Shown: positions 41,997 through 50,919, counted from the first letter of the stretch. The stretch is DNA of 64,000 nt from CAZART01 sp964487555 (GCA_964487555.1 CAZART010000001.1:1-64000); one strand, 5' to 3'. Numbers and translations: made by a program. The notes: a model not told the origin generated them from the letters alone.

Positions 41997-44450
41997 CTAT
42001 TCGTACCTAAGATTTTCGACGGGATTCGCGAGGGATGACCGAACGACGTGAAACGCGATGGTCGACGAGGCGATCAACAGCACGACGGCGGCCGCCAACA
42101 GAAAAGCGGCCGGTCCGAGCGCGACGCGATAAGCAAACGTGGCGAGCCATCGATCCATCACCAGATAAGCGACGGGCGATGCGACGGCGAGGCCGATGAT
42201 CACGAGCGCCACGAATCGGCGGGAGAGGGTGTTTACGAGCGACGAAACCGAGGCGCCCAGCACTTTTCGAACGCCGATTTCCTTCCTACGGCGCTGTGTT
42301 GCGAATGCCGTGAGGCCGAACAAGCCAAGACACGCGATCACGATGGCCAGCAGCGAGAAGACCCGGAAGAGCAGGCGTGTGCGCGCTTCCGCTCGGTAGA
42401 GGCGGCCAAATTCCTCATCCAGAAACGAATAGACGAAGGGCTGGCCTGGAACGAAGTCCTTCCACGTCCTCTCGAGCGCCGCGAGCGTGCCCCCCAGATC
42501 GTCCGGCCGCACCCGCACGGGCACCACAAAATTGGGCCGCGCCCGATTCCAGGGATCCGGACCAAAAATCACGAGAGGGCCGACCCTCTCGTGCAGCGAC
42601 GCGAAGTGATAATCCTCGACGACGCCCACCACGAGGTACTCACGGCCCTCGGCGACGATCGTACCACCTACGGCGTCCGCGTCAAATCCGAGTGCAGATG
42701 CGGCGGACGCATTAAGTAGGACGGCCGTGGAATCTGTCGGGAAATCGGCCGACAAATCGCGTCCGGCGATCACCTCGATGCCGAGCGCGGTGGCATACGC
42801 CGTTCCAACCGTCATCCATGACGCCGAGACCAGCGCCTCGGAAGGCATTTCCGCATTCCGCACGATCATCTCGCCGAGCGGCTGTCCAGGAACGCTCTGC
42901 GCGTTCGTCACATCCACGACGCCTTCGATTGATGCTACGCGCTGCTGAAATGCATGCATCCGTTCCGCGACGACCTCCGTGCCGTCGATGACGACCACGT
43001 GCTGCTCGTCGAAGCCGAGCTCTGCCTGGTGGAGGAATCCCATTTGACGTTCCATCACGAGCGTGCATGCTATCAGCACGCCGGACACCGCGAACTGGAA
43101 AATGACGAGTCCCCCTCGAAGAGGGCCAAAGCCGCCCTTGATCTGCACCCCGCCTCGGAGCGCAACGGAGGGCATGCATCGGGACATCATCATCGCTGGA
43201 ACGATGCCGGCAGCGAGCCCGGCTATCAGCGGGGCCGCAGCCATTACGGCGACCCATAGTGGGCTCATGATGACGGGGCCTTCGATCGGGCGTGCCGTCA
43301 ACGGCTCGACGAACACGGCGTCGCCCATCCAGAGGAACGCAAGGGCGAGCACCGCCGCCACGGACGCCGAGAGCAGCGCCTCAACTAGAAACTGCCGGAT
43401 AAGCTCGGAGCGCCGCGCGCCCAGGACTTTTCGAACGCCGACCTCCTTCATCCGCGAGATGGAGCGCGCCGTAGCGAGGTGGGTAAAATTGATGCATGCG
43501 AGCCCCAGAATGAACGCCGCGATTATGGCGAATGCGTACACGTAGGTCGCGTCTCCGCCGGCTTCTATCTCGTTCTGCAGGCCGGAGTGAAGGTGGATGT
43601 CAGCGAGTGGCTGCAGGAAATATTCGAATCGGTTTCCCGCTTCTTCGAACGCGTGCAGGGTAAGGCCCAGATTCTCCTCCACCTGTGCCCCAAGATTTGG
43701 ACGAACGATCGCCGGGATTTTTGAGGCCACCTGGGAGGCATCCGATCCCGGACGAAGCAGCAGATACGTATAAAGATGTAATCCGGCCCAGTTGTTCTGA
43801 TCTTCCGCCTCGCCCACATTCGGGTGATCTTCATAGGAAGCCAGGAAATCGAAACGGAAGTGCGATGTCTCGGGGAGGTCCCGCGCCACGCCGGTCACGC
43901 GATACTCGAAGTAATCCCCATCACCGCGCAAGCGAACTACGACCGATCGCCCGGTGGGATCATCCGAACCGAAGATCCTCTCGGCGGCATGCTCCGCGAC
44001 GACGAGCGAGAAAGGCGCGGCGAGCGCGGTCGCCGGATTACCGCGAACCAGCGGCAGCGAAAACACCTCGAAAACGGACGAGTCGGCGAAAAAAAACCGA
44101 TCCTCAAAGAAAGATTCGGATCCGTGACGCAGGAGCACCTGCTCGGCGCGTTCACGGCTGAGCCGTGTGGACCGCTCGACCTCCGGAATCTGCGCCTCGA
44201 GCGCCGCCGCCAGCGGCCGCGGCGTCGCCGCAGATCGAATCACGGCATGCGGCTGCACCCGCTCCACGGCAATACGGTAGATGCGATCCGCCCGTTCATG
44301 ATGCCGGTCGTAGCTTGTTTCGTGGGCGATGAAGACGAGGATGGCGAATGTGGCCGCCAATCCGATCGCCAATCCGCCCACGTTGATGACCGCATGCGCA
44401 CGGTGCCGTCGCAGACCTCGCACTGCCGAACGTATGTGATCCCAAAGCAT
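41997..44450 (-). CDS. FtsX/MacB-type ABC transporter permease
   Basis: The 817-residue permease lacks the PadR-type prefix. It has TM1 (about 20-42, NVGGLAIGLAATFAILVFI), the first periplasmic core domain, an FtsX block with ATARSISRMKEVGVRKVLGARR, a second periplasmic domain and the final block RRRKEIGVRKVLGASV, ending NPVENLRYE. It is therefore complete. Its start ATG directly follows the TAA stop of a truncated homologous frame (44451-44735), so the first codons may be translated by coupling. No ATPase gene lies nearby. Confidence 0.9.
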   Translation of the reverse strand: MLWDHIRSAVRGLRRHRAHAVINVGGLAIGLAATFAILVFIAHETSYDRHHERADRIYRIAVERVQPHAVIRSAATPRPLAAALEAQIPEVERSTRLSRERAEQVLLRHGSESFFEDRFFFADSSVFEVFSLPLVRGNPATALAAPFSLVVAEHAAERIFGSDDPTGRSVVVRLRGDGDYFEYRVTGVARDLPETSHFRFDFLASYEDHPNVGEAEDQNNWAGLHLYTYLLLRPGSDASQVASKIPAIVRPNLGAQVEENLGLTLHAFEEAGNRFEYFLQPLADIHLHSGLQNEIEAGGDATYVYAFAIIAAFILGLACINFTHLATARSISRMKEVGVRKVLGARRSELIRQFLVEALLSASVAAVLALAFLWMGDAVFVEPLTARPIEGPVIMSPLWVAVMAAAPLIAGLAAGIVPAMMMSRCMPSVALRGGVQIKGGFGPLRGGLVIFQFAVSGVLIACTLVMERQMGFLHQAELGFDEQHVVVIDGTEVVAERMHAFQQRVASIEGVVDVTNAQSVPGQPLGEMIVRNAEMPSEALVSASWMTVGTAYATALGIEVIAGRDLSADFPTDSTAVLLNASAASALGFDADAVGGTIVAEGREYLVVGVVEDYHFASLHERVGPLVIFGPDPWNRARPNFVVPVRVRPDDLGGTLAALERTWKDFVPGQPFVYSFLDEEFGRLYRAEARTRLLFRVFSLLAIVIACLGLFGLTAFATQRRRKEIGVRKVLGASVSSLVNTLSRRFVALVIIGLAVASPVAYLVMDRWLATFAYRVALGPAAFLLAAAVVLLIASSTIAFHVVRSSLANPVENLRYE

Positions 44451-44735
44451 TTAGTCCTGCCGGATGGTGTTGACCGAATCCGCGAGCGGCGCGGGCGTCG
44501 CGCCGACCGGCACGACATTGGAATCCTGATCTACCGCATCCGCTACCACGCGGTAAATCCGGTCGGCCTTCTCATGGAATTGGTCGTAACTCTTCTGCTC
44601 TCGAACGAATAAAATGATGAGCAGGCATACGGCCATGCTGAGCGCGAGGCCTGCGACATTCATTGCACTGAAGCTTTTATGCTTCCTGAGGATGCGAGCG
44701 ACGACTTTGAAGTAGTTTCGAAACATCGTGGCCAA
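44451..44735 (-). pseudogene. Truncated N-terminus of a second FtsX-type permease
   Basis: The 94-codon frame encodes the N-terminal TM helix and first periplasmic residues of another permease: ILRKHKSFSAMNVAGLALSM, KSYDQFHEKADRIYRVV and TPAPLADSVN, aligning with residues ~5-95 of the intact downstream protein. It stops at TAA placed exactly before that protein's ATG. Full-length homologues have ~800 residues, so most of the gene is missing, probably by recombination between tandem duplicates. A functional small membrane protein cannot be ruled out because its frame is undamaged. Confidence 0.7.
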
Positions 44736-45053
44736 CCTGGTGACGTGGGGACGCGCGCCTGCCTATCGAGAATGATGCCGATCGGAGTGCGCTCGGCTGA
44801 GCGGCGGCGGAACGCCGAGGAAGGCGCGTGGTGGCCGCATCCCGTACGTTCGGTTGCGATACATATATGTTCGATTACGGACGGCCGCGAGCGCGGGCAT
44901 GGCACCCGTCGCGCGGCGACTTCTCTCCGTCCTCGACATTATCCGAGACAATGTGCCCCGGCAGGCTTCAAGATCGGTCCCGCATTTTTCACTTGCCCTC
45001 AACCGGAACGGTGACGTTCCTTGGCGCCTCTGTCACATCCAGTATGTCATCCT
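44736..45053. other. Divergent intergenic region (318 bp)
   Basis: It separates the truncated permease (minus) from the lipoprotein gene (plus). A 10-bp palindrome ACATATATGT lies at 44861-44870, flanked by related CGTTCGGTTGCG and GTTCGATTACG sequences. No gene or clear promoter was recognised. Confidence 0.4.
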
Positions 45054-46193
45054 ATGTGTAGACGCATGCCATCCGCCCACCGGTTCGTCGGCCCCTTTGT
45101 GGTTCTGATGGTTCTCATCTCAGCCGCGTGCGACTCGGCGGAACCGGGCGACGACGACATAACGGCAACGAGAGTTTCGCTAACCCTGGAAAACGACATG
45201 TTGCCGGACACGATCGCGTGGACGGCTGAAGCGCCGAACGGCCTCGTCGACGCAGTCACGCTCAGAGAGGACACGCTGGTGCTGTCGAGAGCGGCGACCT
45301 TTACCGGACACTTCGAATTATTCGGCGCGGGGGGCACGGATCTCACCCAGCGTATTCGCGGCGAGGCCGAACGCTATCAGATCTTCTACGAAGTCTCGGA
45401 TCTGGACGGCATGCGAATCAAGGTGGAGGACAACGAGACAGACTATGGATCGAACGAATTTGGAATCAATCTGCCCGTCGGCCTTGCCATCTCCTTCACG
45501 ACCCCGACAGCGGAATCCCCGATGATGGGAAGCCTGCGGGTGAAGGTCGGCTACTTTGCCCAGGGGCAGAAAAACGGGTTTACCCTGACCGTCGATCCCG
45601 TCTATGACTTCGTCATACCCATTCGCATCGTGGCGCCCCCGCCACCTCCCGAACCGCCGGTCCAGCCCGAAGTGATGACGTTTCGGCTGGAGATGATCCG
45701 GCAGGACGAGCTGAAAACGATCACCGTTTCGGCGGAGCGGCCGTTCGGACTCAACCTATCCGGCGCTCAGATTGAAGCCGATTTGCTGGATATCGACGTC
45801 TGCGAACGTGATTCCGTCGAGGATGAGTTTGTCTGCGCGAATGCCGAGGCACTCAATGTGGTGCAGGGAGAGCACTTCACCGGAGAGGTGACGGTCGGCG
45901 ACGACGAGAGCGGAGAAGAATTCACCGATCACGTTCGCTCGAATCGGGAGGCGTTTCGAATCTTCTACGACCTTCCATTCTCTCCCACCGGACTTACGTA
46001 CGACAGAGACGCGAACGGCCTTCCGGTCGGCCTTGAAATCGACTGGAAGCTCCCCACTAATATTCAGATCGGTAACGGCCGGCTAAGCTTCCGCCTGCTG
46101 GAATACGATCCCGAATCAGGCGGAGACAAAGCCAACAACATGCCCACGGCGACGTTCATGCATTTCCGGATCGGCTTTAATCTTCTCGGCTAG
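45054..46193 (+). CDS. Two-domain lipoprotein resembling type 1 periplasmic-binding-fold family lipoproteins
   Basis: ATG 45054 (or 45066) begins a lipoprotein signal with lipobox SAAC near residue 26. The mature part consists of two similar ~150-residue units joined by a proline bridge (PPPPPEPPVQP). Each has a strand like VSLTLEN or FRLEMIRQD, a FTGHFEL or FTGEVTV strand, an acidic stretch, AERYQIFYEV or REAFRIFYDL, and a LPVGLAISF or LPVGLEIDW strand. This pattern resembles a family of Bacteroidota lipoproteins called type 1 periplasmic binding fold proteins, normally a single domain. Ligand unknown. The next gene, a beta-barrel, converges on it. Confidence 0.7.
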   Translation: MCRRMPSAHRFVGPFVVLMVLISAACDSAEPGDDDITATRVSLTLENDMLPDTIAWTAEAPNGLVDAVTLREDTLVLSRAATFTGHFELFGAGGTDLTQRIRGEAERYQIFYEVSDLDGMRIKVEDNETDYGSNEFGINLPVGLAISFTTPTAESPMMGSLRVKVGYFAQGQKNGFTLTVDPVYDFVIPIRIVAPPPPPEPPVQPEVMTFRLEMIRQDELKTITVSAERPFGLNLSGAQIEADLLDIDVCERDSVEDEFVCANAEALNVVQGEHFTGEVTVGDDESGEEFTDHVRSNREAFRIFYDLPFSPTGLTYDRDANGLPVGLEIDWKLPTNIQIGNGRLSFRLLEYDPESGGDKANNMPTATFMHFRIGFNLLG

Positions 46194-46207
46194 ACCCGTA
46201 GGCGCCG

Positions 46208-46792
46208 TCAGTTGAGATCGACGGCGACGCCGAGACGGACAGGGGCCCACGTCGTGTCGTCGTCTTCGGTGAACGCATGAAGCAGCCGTCCCTCGAGGAA
46301 CACGTGTGGCCCGAACGGAAGCCGCACGGCAACGCCCAGTGCGGCGCCAATGGTGGCCGCGGCCTCCCCCTGCCCTCCGTCTACCGATATGCCGTTGACC
46401 TGGAGGTCGGCGAAGGAAAAGATGGCGAATCCGAGAAATGGGGAAGCGTACGGCTTGATGGTGCCACTCGATCGAATAAATTGAACGTCGAATCCTACGT
46501 GTATGATCGAGAAATCGCCGCCCTCGATTTCGACATCCAGCTCTTCGCCACGTTCCTCCAGAAGCGTCCCATCGACCTGGAGGACGTCGAATCCGGCCGT
46601 CAGACGCGGCTGCACCACCAGCATTCGGATCGGCAGCGGGAATGAGCCCGATATCCCGAAGCCCGGATTATACGTGTCCGTGAATCCGACGGGTGAAACC
46701 GGAATGGCGACGCCCGCCGACAGTGATGCCTGCCCCAAGGCGGCAGCCGGGCAGGCCAGAGTGAGAAGGAGGATGAGAGCGCGAAGCGGCAT
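46208..46792 (-). CDS. Outer-membrane beta-barrel protein (hypothetical)
   Basis: From ATG 46792 the protein has 194 residues: a signal peptide ending AAALGQ, then alternating amphipathic strands (VQPRLTAGFDVLQV, FSIIHVGFDVQFI, IKPYASPFLGFAIF, ALGVAVRLPFG, VRLGVAVDLN). It ends in a hydrophobic-aromatic pattern typical of small outer-membrane barrels of about eight strands. It resembles generic porin-family or OmpW-like barrels. No specific family was recognised. The frame stays open to 46861 without protein-like content. Confidence 0.72.
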   Translation of the reverse strand: MPLRALILLLTLACPAAALGQASLSAGVAIPVSPVGFTDTYNPGFGISGSFPLPIRMLVVQPRLTAGFDVLQVDGTLLEERGEELDVEIEGGDFSIIHVGFDVQFIRSSGTIKPYASPFLGFAIFSFADLQVNGISVDGGQGEAAATIGAALGVAVRLPFGPHVFLEGRLLHAFTEDDDTTWAPVRLGVAVDLN

Positions 46793-46941
46793 AGCAGGAC
46801 TGTCGATTGAGTGGGGACGGAGTGGGAACGTAATGCGAACGTCCCCGGCCTTCAAGTCCATCAGCAGCGCGGCGCTCCGAATCGTGAATGGCTGAACGTG
46901 AGGCCGACCGGGGCGCCGCAGGGTGTCCCCGGCGCCTAAAG

Positions 46942-46960
46942 TCGGTCAATCCTTGACCGA
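46942..46960. promoter_or_regulatory. 8-bp inverted repeat overlapping the predicted aroF leader promoter
   Basis: TCGGTCAA (46942-46949) and TTGACCGA (46953-46960) are perfect inverted arms with a 3-nt spacer. The right arm contains the predicted -33 element TTGACC, so a protein bound here would compete with RNA polymerase. The regulator is unknown. Confidence 0.5.
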
Positions 46961-46983
46961 TTCATAGAATTAGCGTACTCTGT
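46953..46983 (+). promoter_or_regulatory. Predicted promoter of the aroF leader transcript
   Basis: TTGACC (46953-46958) is followed, 20 nt after TTG, by TACTCTGT (46976-46983), a partial match to the Bacteroidota TAnnTTTG box. Transcription would begin near 46990, close to or at the leader peptide ATG. Confidence 0.4.
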
Positions 46984-46989
46984 ACCTAC

Positions 46990-47160
46990 ATGAATCTACG
47001 TCCCAGCCTCATAGTGCCCCCGCTGAACCACGCGTTGTCGCCGAACGGTCCGGCGCGAATCGCTTTCGCCACCGGTGCCTCCGCTGCGAACCGGTATTTC
47101 GCGTATTTCTTTTTCTTTTTCTTTTACGCCTTCACAGCCGCCGGCGGAATGAGCATGTAG
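46990..47160 (+). CDS. Phe/Tyr-rich leader peptide of the aroF attenuator
   Basis: A 56-codon frame from ATG 46990 to TAG 47158 contains the run RYFAYFFFFFYAF at 47092-47133: eight Phe and three Tyr in thirteen codons. Rare tandem aromatic codons directly before a terminator and an aromatic biosynthesis gene are the hallmark of leader peptides such as pheL. Downstream within the leader, GCCGGCGG (47140-47147) can pair perfectly with CCGCCGGC (47197-47204) in the terminator's 5' arm, making a mutually exclusive antiterminator. The start could also be a later GTG at 47014. No other role for this frame is suggested. Confidence 0.8.
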   Translation: MNLRPSLIVPPLNHALSPNGPARIAFATGASAANRYFAYFFFFFFYAFTAAGGMSM

Positions 47161-47192
47161 TGGACGTCCGAACTCGAGACTGAAATGATCGC

Positions 47193-47226
47193 AAGCCCGC
47201 CGGCAGCCAGCCGAGCGGGCTTTTTT
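47193..47226 (+). terminator. Attenuator terminator upstream of aroF
   Basis: AAGCCCGCCGGC (47193-47204) pairs with GCCG-A-GCGGGCTT (47210-47222), giving a 12-bp stem with a single bulged A and a 5-nt loop, followed by TTTTTT. It lies 47 bp before the DAHP synthase ATG and after the leader peptide stop, so it would end transcription when aromatic aminoacyl-tRNA is plentiful. Confidence 0.88.
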
Positions 47227-47273
47227 GTTGCCCTTTTGGAGCGCTCACGCCTCCATACAACCCGCAGAAAACG

Positions 47274-48086
47274 ATGTCATCCAGCTACAAGCTCGCCTCA
47301 CGAACCAACCATCCCCGGAACACGCTGATCCACGTGGGCCCTGTCACGATAGGCGGCGAGGAGCCCGTGCTCATCGCGGGCCCCTGCTCGGTCGAGTCAC
47401 GCGACCAGATCATGCACAGCGCCCGCGTCGTGGCCGAAAACGGCGGCAACGTCCTCCGCGGCGGCTGCTTCAAACCCAGGACATCCCCCTATTCCTTTCA
47501 GGGGCTCGGCTACGAAGGACTCGATCTTCTCGTCGAGGCCGGCCGAACGTACGGCCTTCCCGTCATTACCGAAGTGATGGATAGCGAGGACGTGGGCCGC
47601 ATCGCTGAAAAGGCTGACATCCTTCAGATCGGATCCCGCAATATGCAGAACTTCACGCTGTTAAAAGCTGTGGGGCGGACGCACACGCCTGTCATGCTGA
47701 AGCGAGGAATGATGTCCTCGATCGACGAGTGGCTCGCTGCCGCCGAATACATCCTCGCCGAAGGCAATACGAACGTGATCCTCTGCGAGCGCGGCATCCG
47801 CACGTTCGAGACGGCCACGCGCAACACGCTGGATCTCGGTGCGGTGCCCGTGCTGCTCGAGCGAACGCACCTGCCGGTGATCGTCGATCCGGCCCACGCG
47901 TGCGGCGTTCGGCGGTGGGTCGCGCCGCTGGCGAAGGCCTCTCTTGCCGTCGGCGCACACGGCGTAATGGTCGAGATGCACCCGAATCCGGCCGAAGCGC
48001 TGAGCGACGGCGAACAATCGTTAACCTTCGACGAATTCGCCTCGCTGGCTGCTACGCTCGTTCCGGCGTGGGCAGCGGTCTGCTAA
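47274..48086 (+). CDS. aroF: 3-deoxy-7-phosphoheptulonate (DAHP) synthase, class I-beta core type
   Basis: The 270-residue protein is the KDO8P-like (I-beta) DAHP synthase barrel: IAGPCSVESRDQIM near the start, GGNVLRGGCFKPRTSPYSFQGLG for PEP and phosphate binding, LQIGSRNMQNF, VMLKRGM, VILCERGIRTFE and VIVDPAHACG with the metal ligands, and MVEMHPNPAEALSDGEQSL. It condenses PEP and erythrose-4-phosphate, the first step of the shikimate pathway. It has no fused ACT or chorismate mutase domain, the parts that give feedback control in other I-beta enzymes. Control by the upstream Phe/Tyr attenuator would compensate. A DPAH replaces the common DPSH. Confidence 0.95.
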   Translation: MSSSYKLASRTNHPRNTLIHVGPVTIGGEEPVLIAGPCSVESRDQIMHSARVVAENGGNVLRGGCFKPRTSPYSFQGLGYEGLDLLVEAGRTYGLPVITEVMDSEDVGRIAEKADILQIGSRNMQNFTLLKAVGRTHTPVMLKRGMMSSIDEWLAAAEYILAEGNTNVILCERGIRTFETATRNTLDLGAVPVLLERTHLPVIVDPAHACGVRRWVAPLAKASLAVGAHGVMVEMHPNPAEALSDGEQSLTFDEFASLAATLVPAWAAVC

Positions 48087-48192
48087 ACTCTTGGAAGTAT
48101 TCTGCGTACGCCATGTGGCCTGCGCCGTGTACGTATCGTAAAACCGACTCAAGAGTTGCTTCTTTCAAGCGCATCCGTTGTACCATCACGTC

Positions 48193-50919
48193 ATGATCAT
48201 GCATAATTTCCCAAGCCGATCTCTCCTCGCGGCGGCCATCTCGCTGCTGCTTATCACAGTACCTCAAGCCGCGAGCGCTCAGCAGAGCGATCTACCGCCG
48301 CTCATCGATCGGGAGATCTTCTTCGGGAATCCCGAGATATCGAGTGCCCAGCTGTCGCCCGACGGCTCGATGATCTCCTTCCGAAAGCCCTATAACGACG
48401 TGATGAATATCTACGTTAAGGCGGTCGACGAACCGTTCGACGATGCACGTCCCATCACGGCTGACGATCGCCCGATCCCGGGCTACTTCTGGAGCAAGGA
48501 CAGCAAGTACGTCATGTACGTCCAGGACAAAGGCGGGAACGAGAACTTTAACGTCTACGTCGTCGATCCGAGTGCGGCGCCTGAGGCCGACACCGGCGTT
48601 CCTCCCGCCCGCAACATCACACCATTGGAGGACGTGCGCGCCCAGATCCTCGAGGTTCCCGACGACCGGCCGAATGTCCTCTTTGTCGGACTGAATGACC
48701 GCGACCCCCAGCTCCACGACGTATACCGCATCGACATCGAGACCGGCGAACGCGAGCTCGTCTATCAGAACGACGAAAATATCATCGGTTGGACGTTCGA
48801 TCTCGACGCCAACCTTCGCCTCGCGCAGCGCATGAACCCAGGATCGGGCGACATGGAGATCTTCCGGATCGCCGACGGCGGCGAGCTGGAGCAGGTTTAC
48901 ACGTGCGACGTACTGGAGTCGTGCTCGACGGGCCGCTTTCATCCGGACGGCGACAAGGTCTACATGACCACCAACAAGGGCGATCGCAATCTGACCGAGT
49001 TCGTCCTGTTCAATCTGGAAACCGGCGAGGAGTCGCTCGTCGAGCGCGATCCGGCGAACGAGTCCGATTTCAGCGGTGCCATTTTTTCGGATAAAACGGA
49101 TGAGATCCTCGCTACTTATTACGTCGGCGATCGGGTGCGCATCTACCCGAGGGACGACGAGTTTGCTTCCGACTTCCAATTTCTCCGAGAGCAGCTGCCG
49201 GATGGCGACATCTATCCGGGTGGAATGACTCGGGACGAGCGCAAAATGCTGGTGACGGTCACCCGCGACGTTGATCCGGGATCGGTCTACCTTTTCGACC
49301 GCGACGCGCGGACCGTAGAGATGCTGTACGAATCCCGTCCCGAGCTGCCGAACGAGCATCTCGCCAATATGGAGGCGGTGCGATATACGGCTCGCGACGG
49401 CATGGAAATCCCGGCCTACCTCACGCTGCCTAAAGGCGTCGAACCAAGGAATCTGCCCGCCGTAATCTTTCCGCACGGCGGCCCCTGGGCCCGTGACATG
49501 TACGGCTATAATTCCGCTGCACAGTTTCTTGCCAACCGCGGCTACGCCGTCCTTCAGCCCAACTTCCGCGGCTCTACGGGCTTCGGCAAGGAGTTTCTGA
49601 ATGCAGGAAATCTGCAATGGGGAACGGGTGCCATGCAGCACGATATCTCCGACGGGGTGAAATGGCTCATCGAACAGAGGTATGCGGATCCCGGTCGCAT
49701 CGCCATCATGGGCGCATCCTATGGTGGATTTGCTACCCTCGCCGGCCTCGCCTACACGCCTGAACTGTACGCCGCCGGCGTCGACATCGTCGGCCCCAGC
49801 AATCTCTTCACGCTGCTCGAGTCGCTGCCCCCATACTGGGCGCCTATCATCAAGATGTTTCACGAGCGGATGGGCGACCCCAACACGCCGGAAGGCGAGC
49901 AGCTACTGCGCGAGCAGAGCCCGCTCTTCTCGGCCGACCGGATCGAGGATCCACTCCTGGTCATCCAGGGCGCCAACGATCCGCGCGTAAAGCAGCACGA
50001 GAGCGATCAGATCGTCGTCGCGCTGCGCGAGCGCGGCTTCCCCGTCGAGTACATCGTCGCGCCGGATGAGGGCCACGGCTTCCGTGGCGAGGAGAATCAG
50101 CTCGCCCTGTGGGCCGCCGCCGAAAAATTCCTGGCGGAGCATATCGGAGGCCGCTATCAGGAACACCTCTCGGAAGAAACGTCCGCCAAACTTCGCGAAA
50201 TCACCGTGGATGTGTCGACGGTCGTTCTTCCCGAGCCGGAAGATGACTCCGCTTCGGCCGCTTTCCCCGAACCGGTGCGCGACCCGGAGGCCGGCAGTAG
50301 CCGGTACACGGCGACTATCAGCATGAACGGCCAGGAGATGAAGATGAGCGTCACGCGCACCGTCGAAGACGCAGACGGAACCTGGCGCGTGACGGAGACG
50401 GCGACGGGACCCATGGGAGAGGTCACCGACACGGAGGTGCTGGCCGACGGCACGCTTACGCCCGTGGAGCGGCATACCGTGCAGGGTCCCGTAGAGATCG
50501 AGCTGAACTACACCGCCGGGAAAGTCGAGGGGACGTTTACCATGAACGGTCAGGATCAGCCCGTAGACGTTGGGCTCGACGGCCCGGTGTACAGCGACGG
50601 GGCCGGATCGGCCCTCGTCGTGGCGGCACTTCCCCTCGAAGTGGGCTATGAGGCGCGATACGAGACGTTCGACCTTATGAGCCAGAAGGTAAAGTCGATG
50701 AAACTGGCCGTTACCGGCATGGAAGAGGTGACGGTGCCCGCAGGAACGTTCGAGGCCTTCCGTGTCGAGGTGCAGCCGGCCTCCGGCGATCCCGGCGGCA
50801 GCACGCTCTGGGTTTCGACGGACGGCTATCGAGTCGTGAAAGTTGAGACGAAGGTTCCGCAAATGGGCGGCGCGATCGTGACAAGCGAGCTTGAGCCGGC
50901 CTCAGGCTCAGGCGAGTGA
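48193..50919 (+). CDS. S9 family (prolyl oligopeptidase/acylaminoacyl-type) serine peptidase with extra C-terminal domain, exported
   Basis: The first ATG (48193) or ATG 48199 precedes a signal peptide ending AASAQQ; an upstream TTG at 48178 is unlikely. Residues ~30-400 form a WD40-like propeller (SPDGSMISFRK, WSKDSKYVMYVQD). The hydrolase domain follows: GGPWARD, GASYGGFAT (Ser near 508), QGANDPRV (Asp near 595) and DEGHGF (His near 627). Uncommonly, about 240 further residues (670-908) form a beta-rich domain reminiscent of DUF3108-type or lipoprotein-like folds (VTVPAGTFEAFRVEV). It should cleave oligopeptides in the periplasm or outside. Confidence 0.92.
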   Translation: MIMHNFPSRSLLAAAISLLLITVPQAASAQQSDLPPLIDREIFFGNPEISSAQLSPDGSMISFRKPYNDVMNIYVKAVDEPFDDARPITADDRPIPGYFWSKDSKYVMYVQDKGGNENFNVYVVDPSAAPEADTGVPPARNITPLEDVRAQILEVPDDRPNVLFVGLNDRDPQLHDVYRIDIETGERELVYQNDENIIGWTFDLDANLRLAQRMNPGSGDMEIFRIADGGELEQVYTCDVLESCSTGRFHPDGDKVYMTTNKGDRNLTEFVLFNLETGEESLVERDPANESDFSGAIFSDKTDEILATYYVGDRVRIYPRDDEFASDFQFLREQLPDGDIYPGGMTRDERKMLVTVTRDVDPGSVYLFDRDARTVEMLYESRPELPNEHLANMEAVRYTARDGMEIPAYLTLPKGVEPRNLPAVIFPHGGPWARDMYGYNSAAQFLANRGYAVLQPNFRGSTGFGKEFLNAGNLQWGTGAMQHDISDGVKWLIEQRYADPGRIAIMGASYGGFATLAGLAYTPELYAAGVDIVGPSNLFTLLESLPPYWAPIIKMFHERMGDPNTPEGEQLLREQSPLFSADRIEDPLLVIQGANDPRVKQHESDQIVVALRERGFPVEYIVAPDEGHGFRGEENQLALWAAAEKFLAEHIGGRYQEHLSEETSAKLREITVDVSTVVLPEPEDDSASAAFPEPVRDPEAGSSRYTATISMNGQEMKMSVTRTVEDADGTWRVTETATGPMGEVTDTEVLADGTLTPVERHTVQGPVEIELNYTAGKVEGTFTMNGQDQPVDVGLDGPVYSDGAGSALVVAALPLEVGYEARYETFDLMSQKVKSMKLAVTGMEEVTVPAGTFEAFRVEVQPASGDPGGSTLWVSTDGYRVVKVETKVPQMGGAIVTSELEPASGSGE

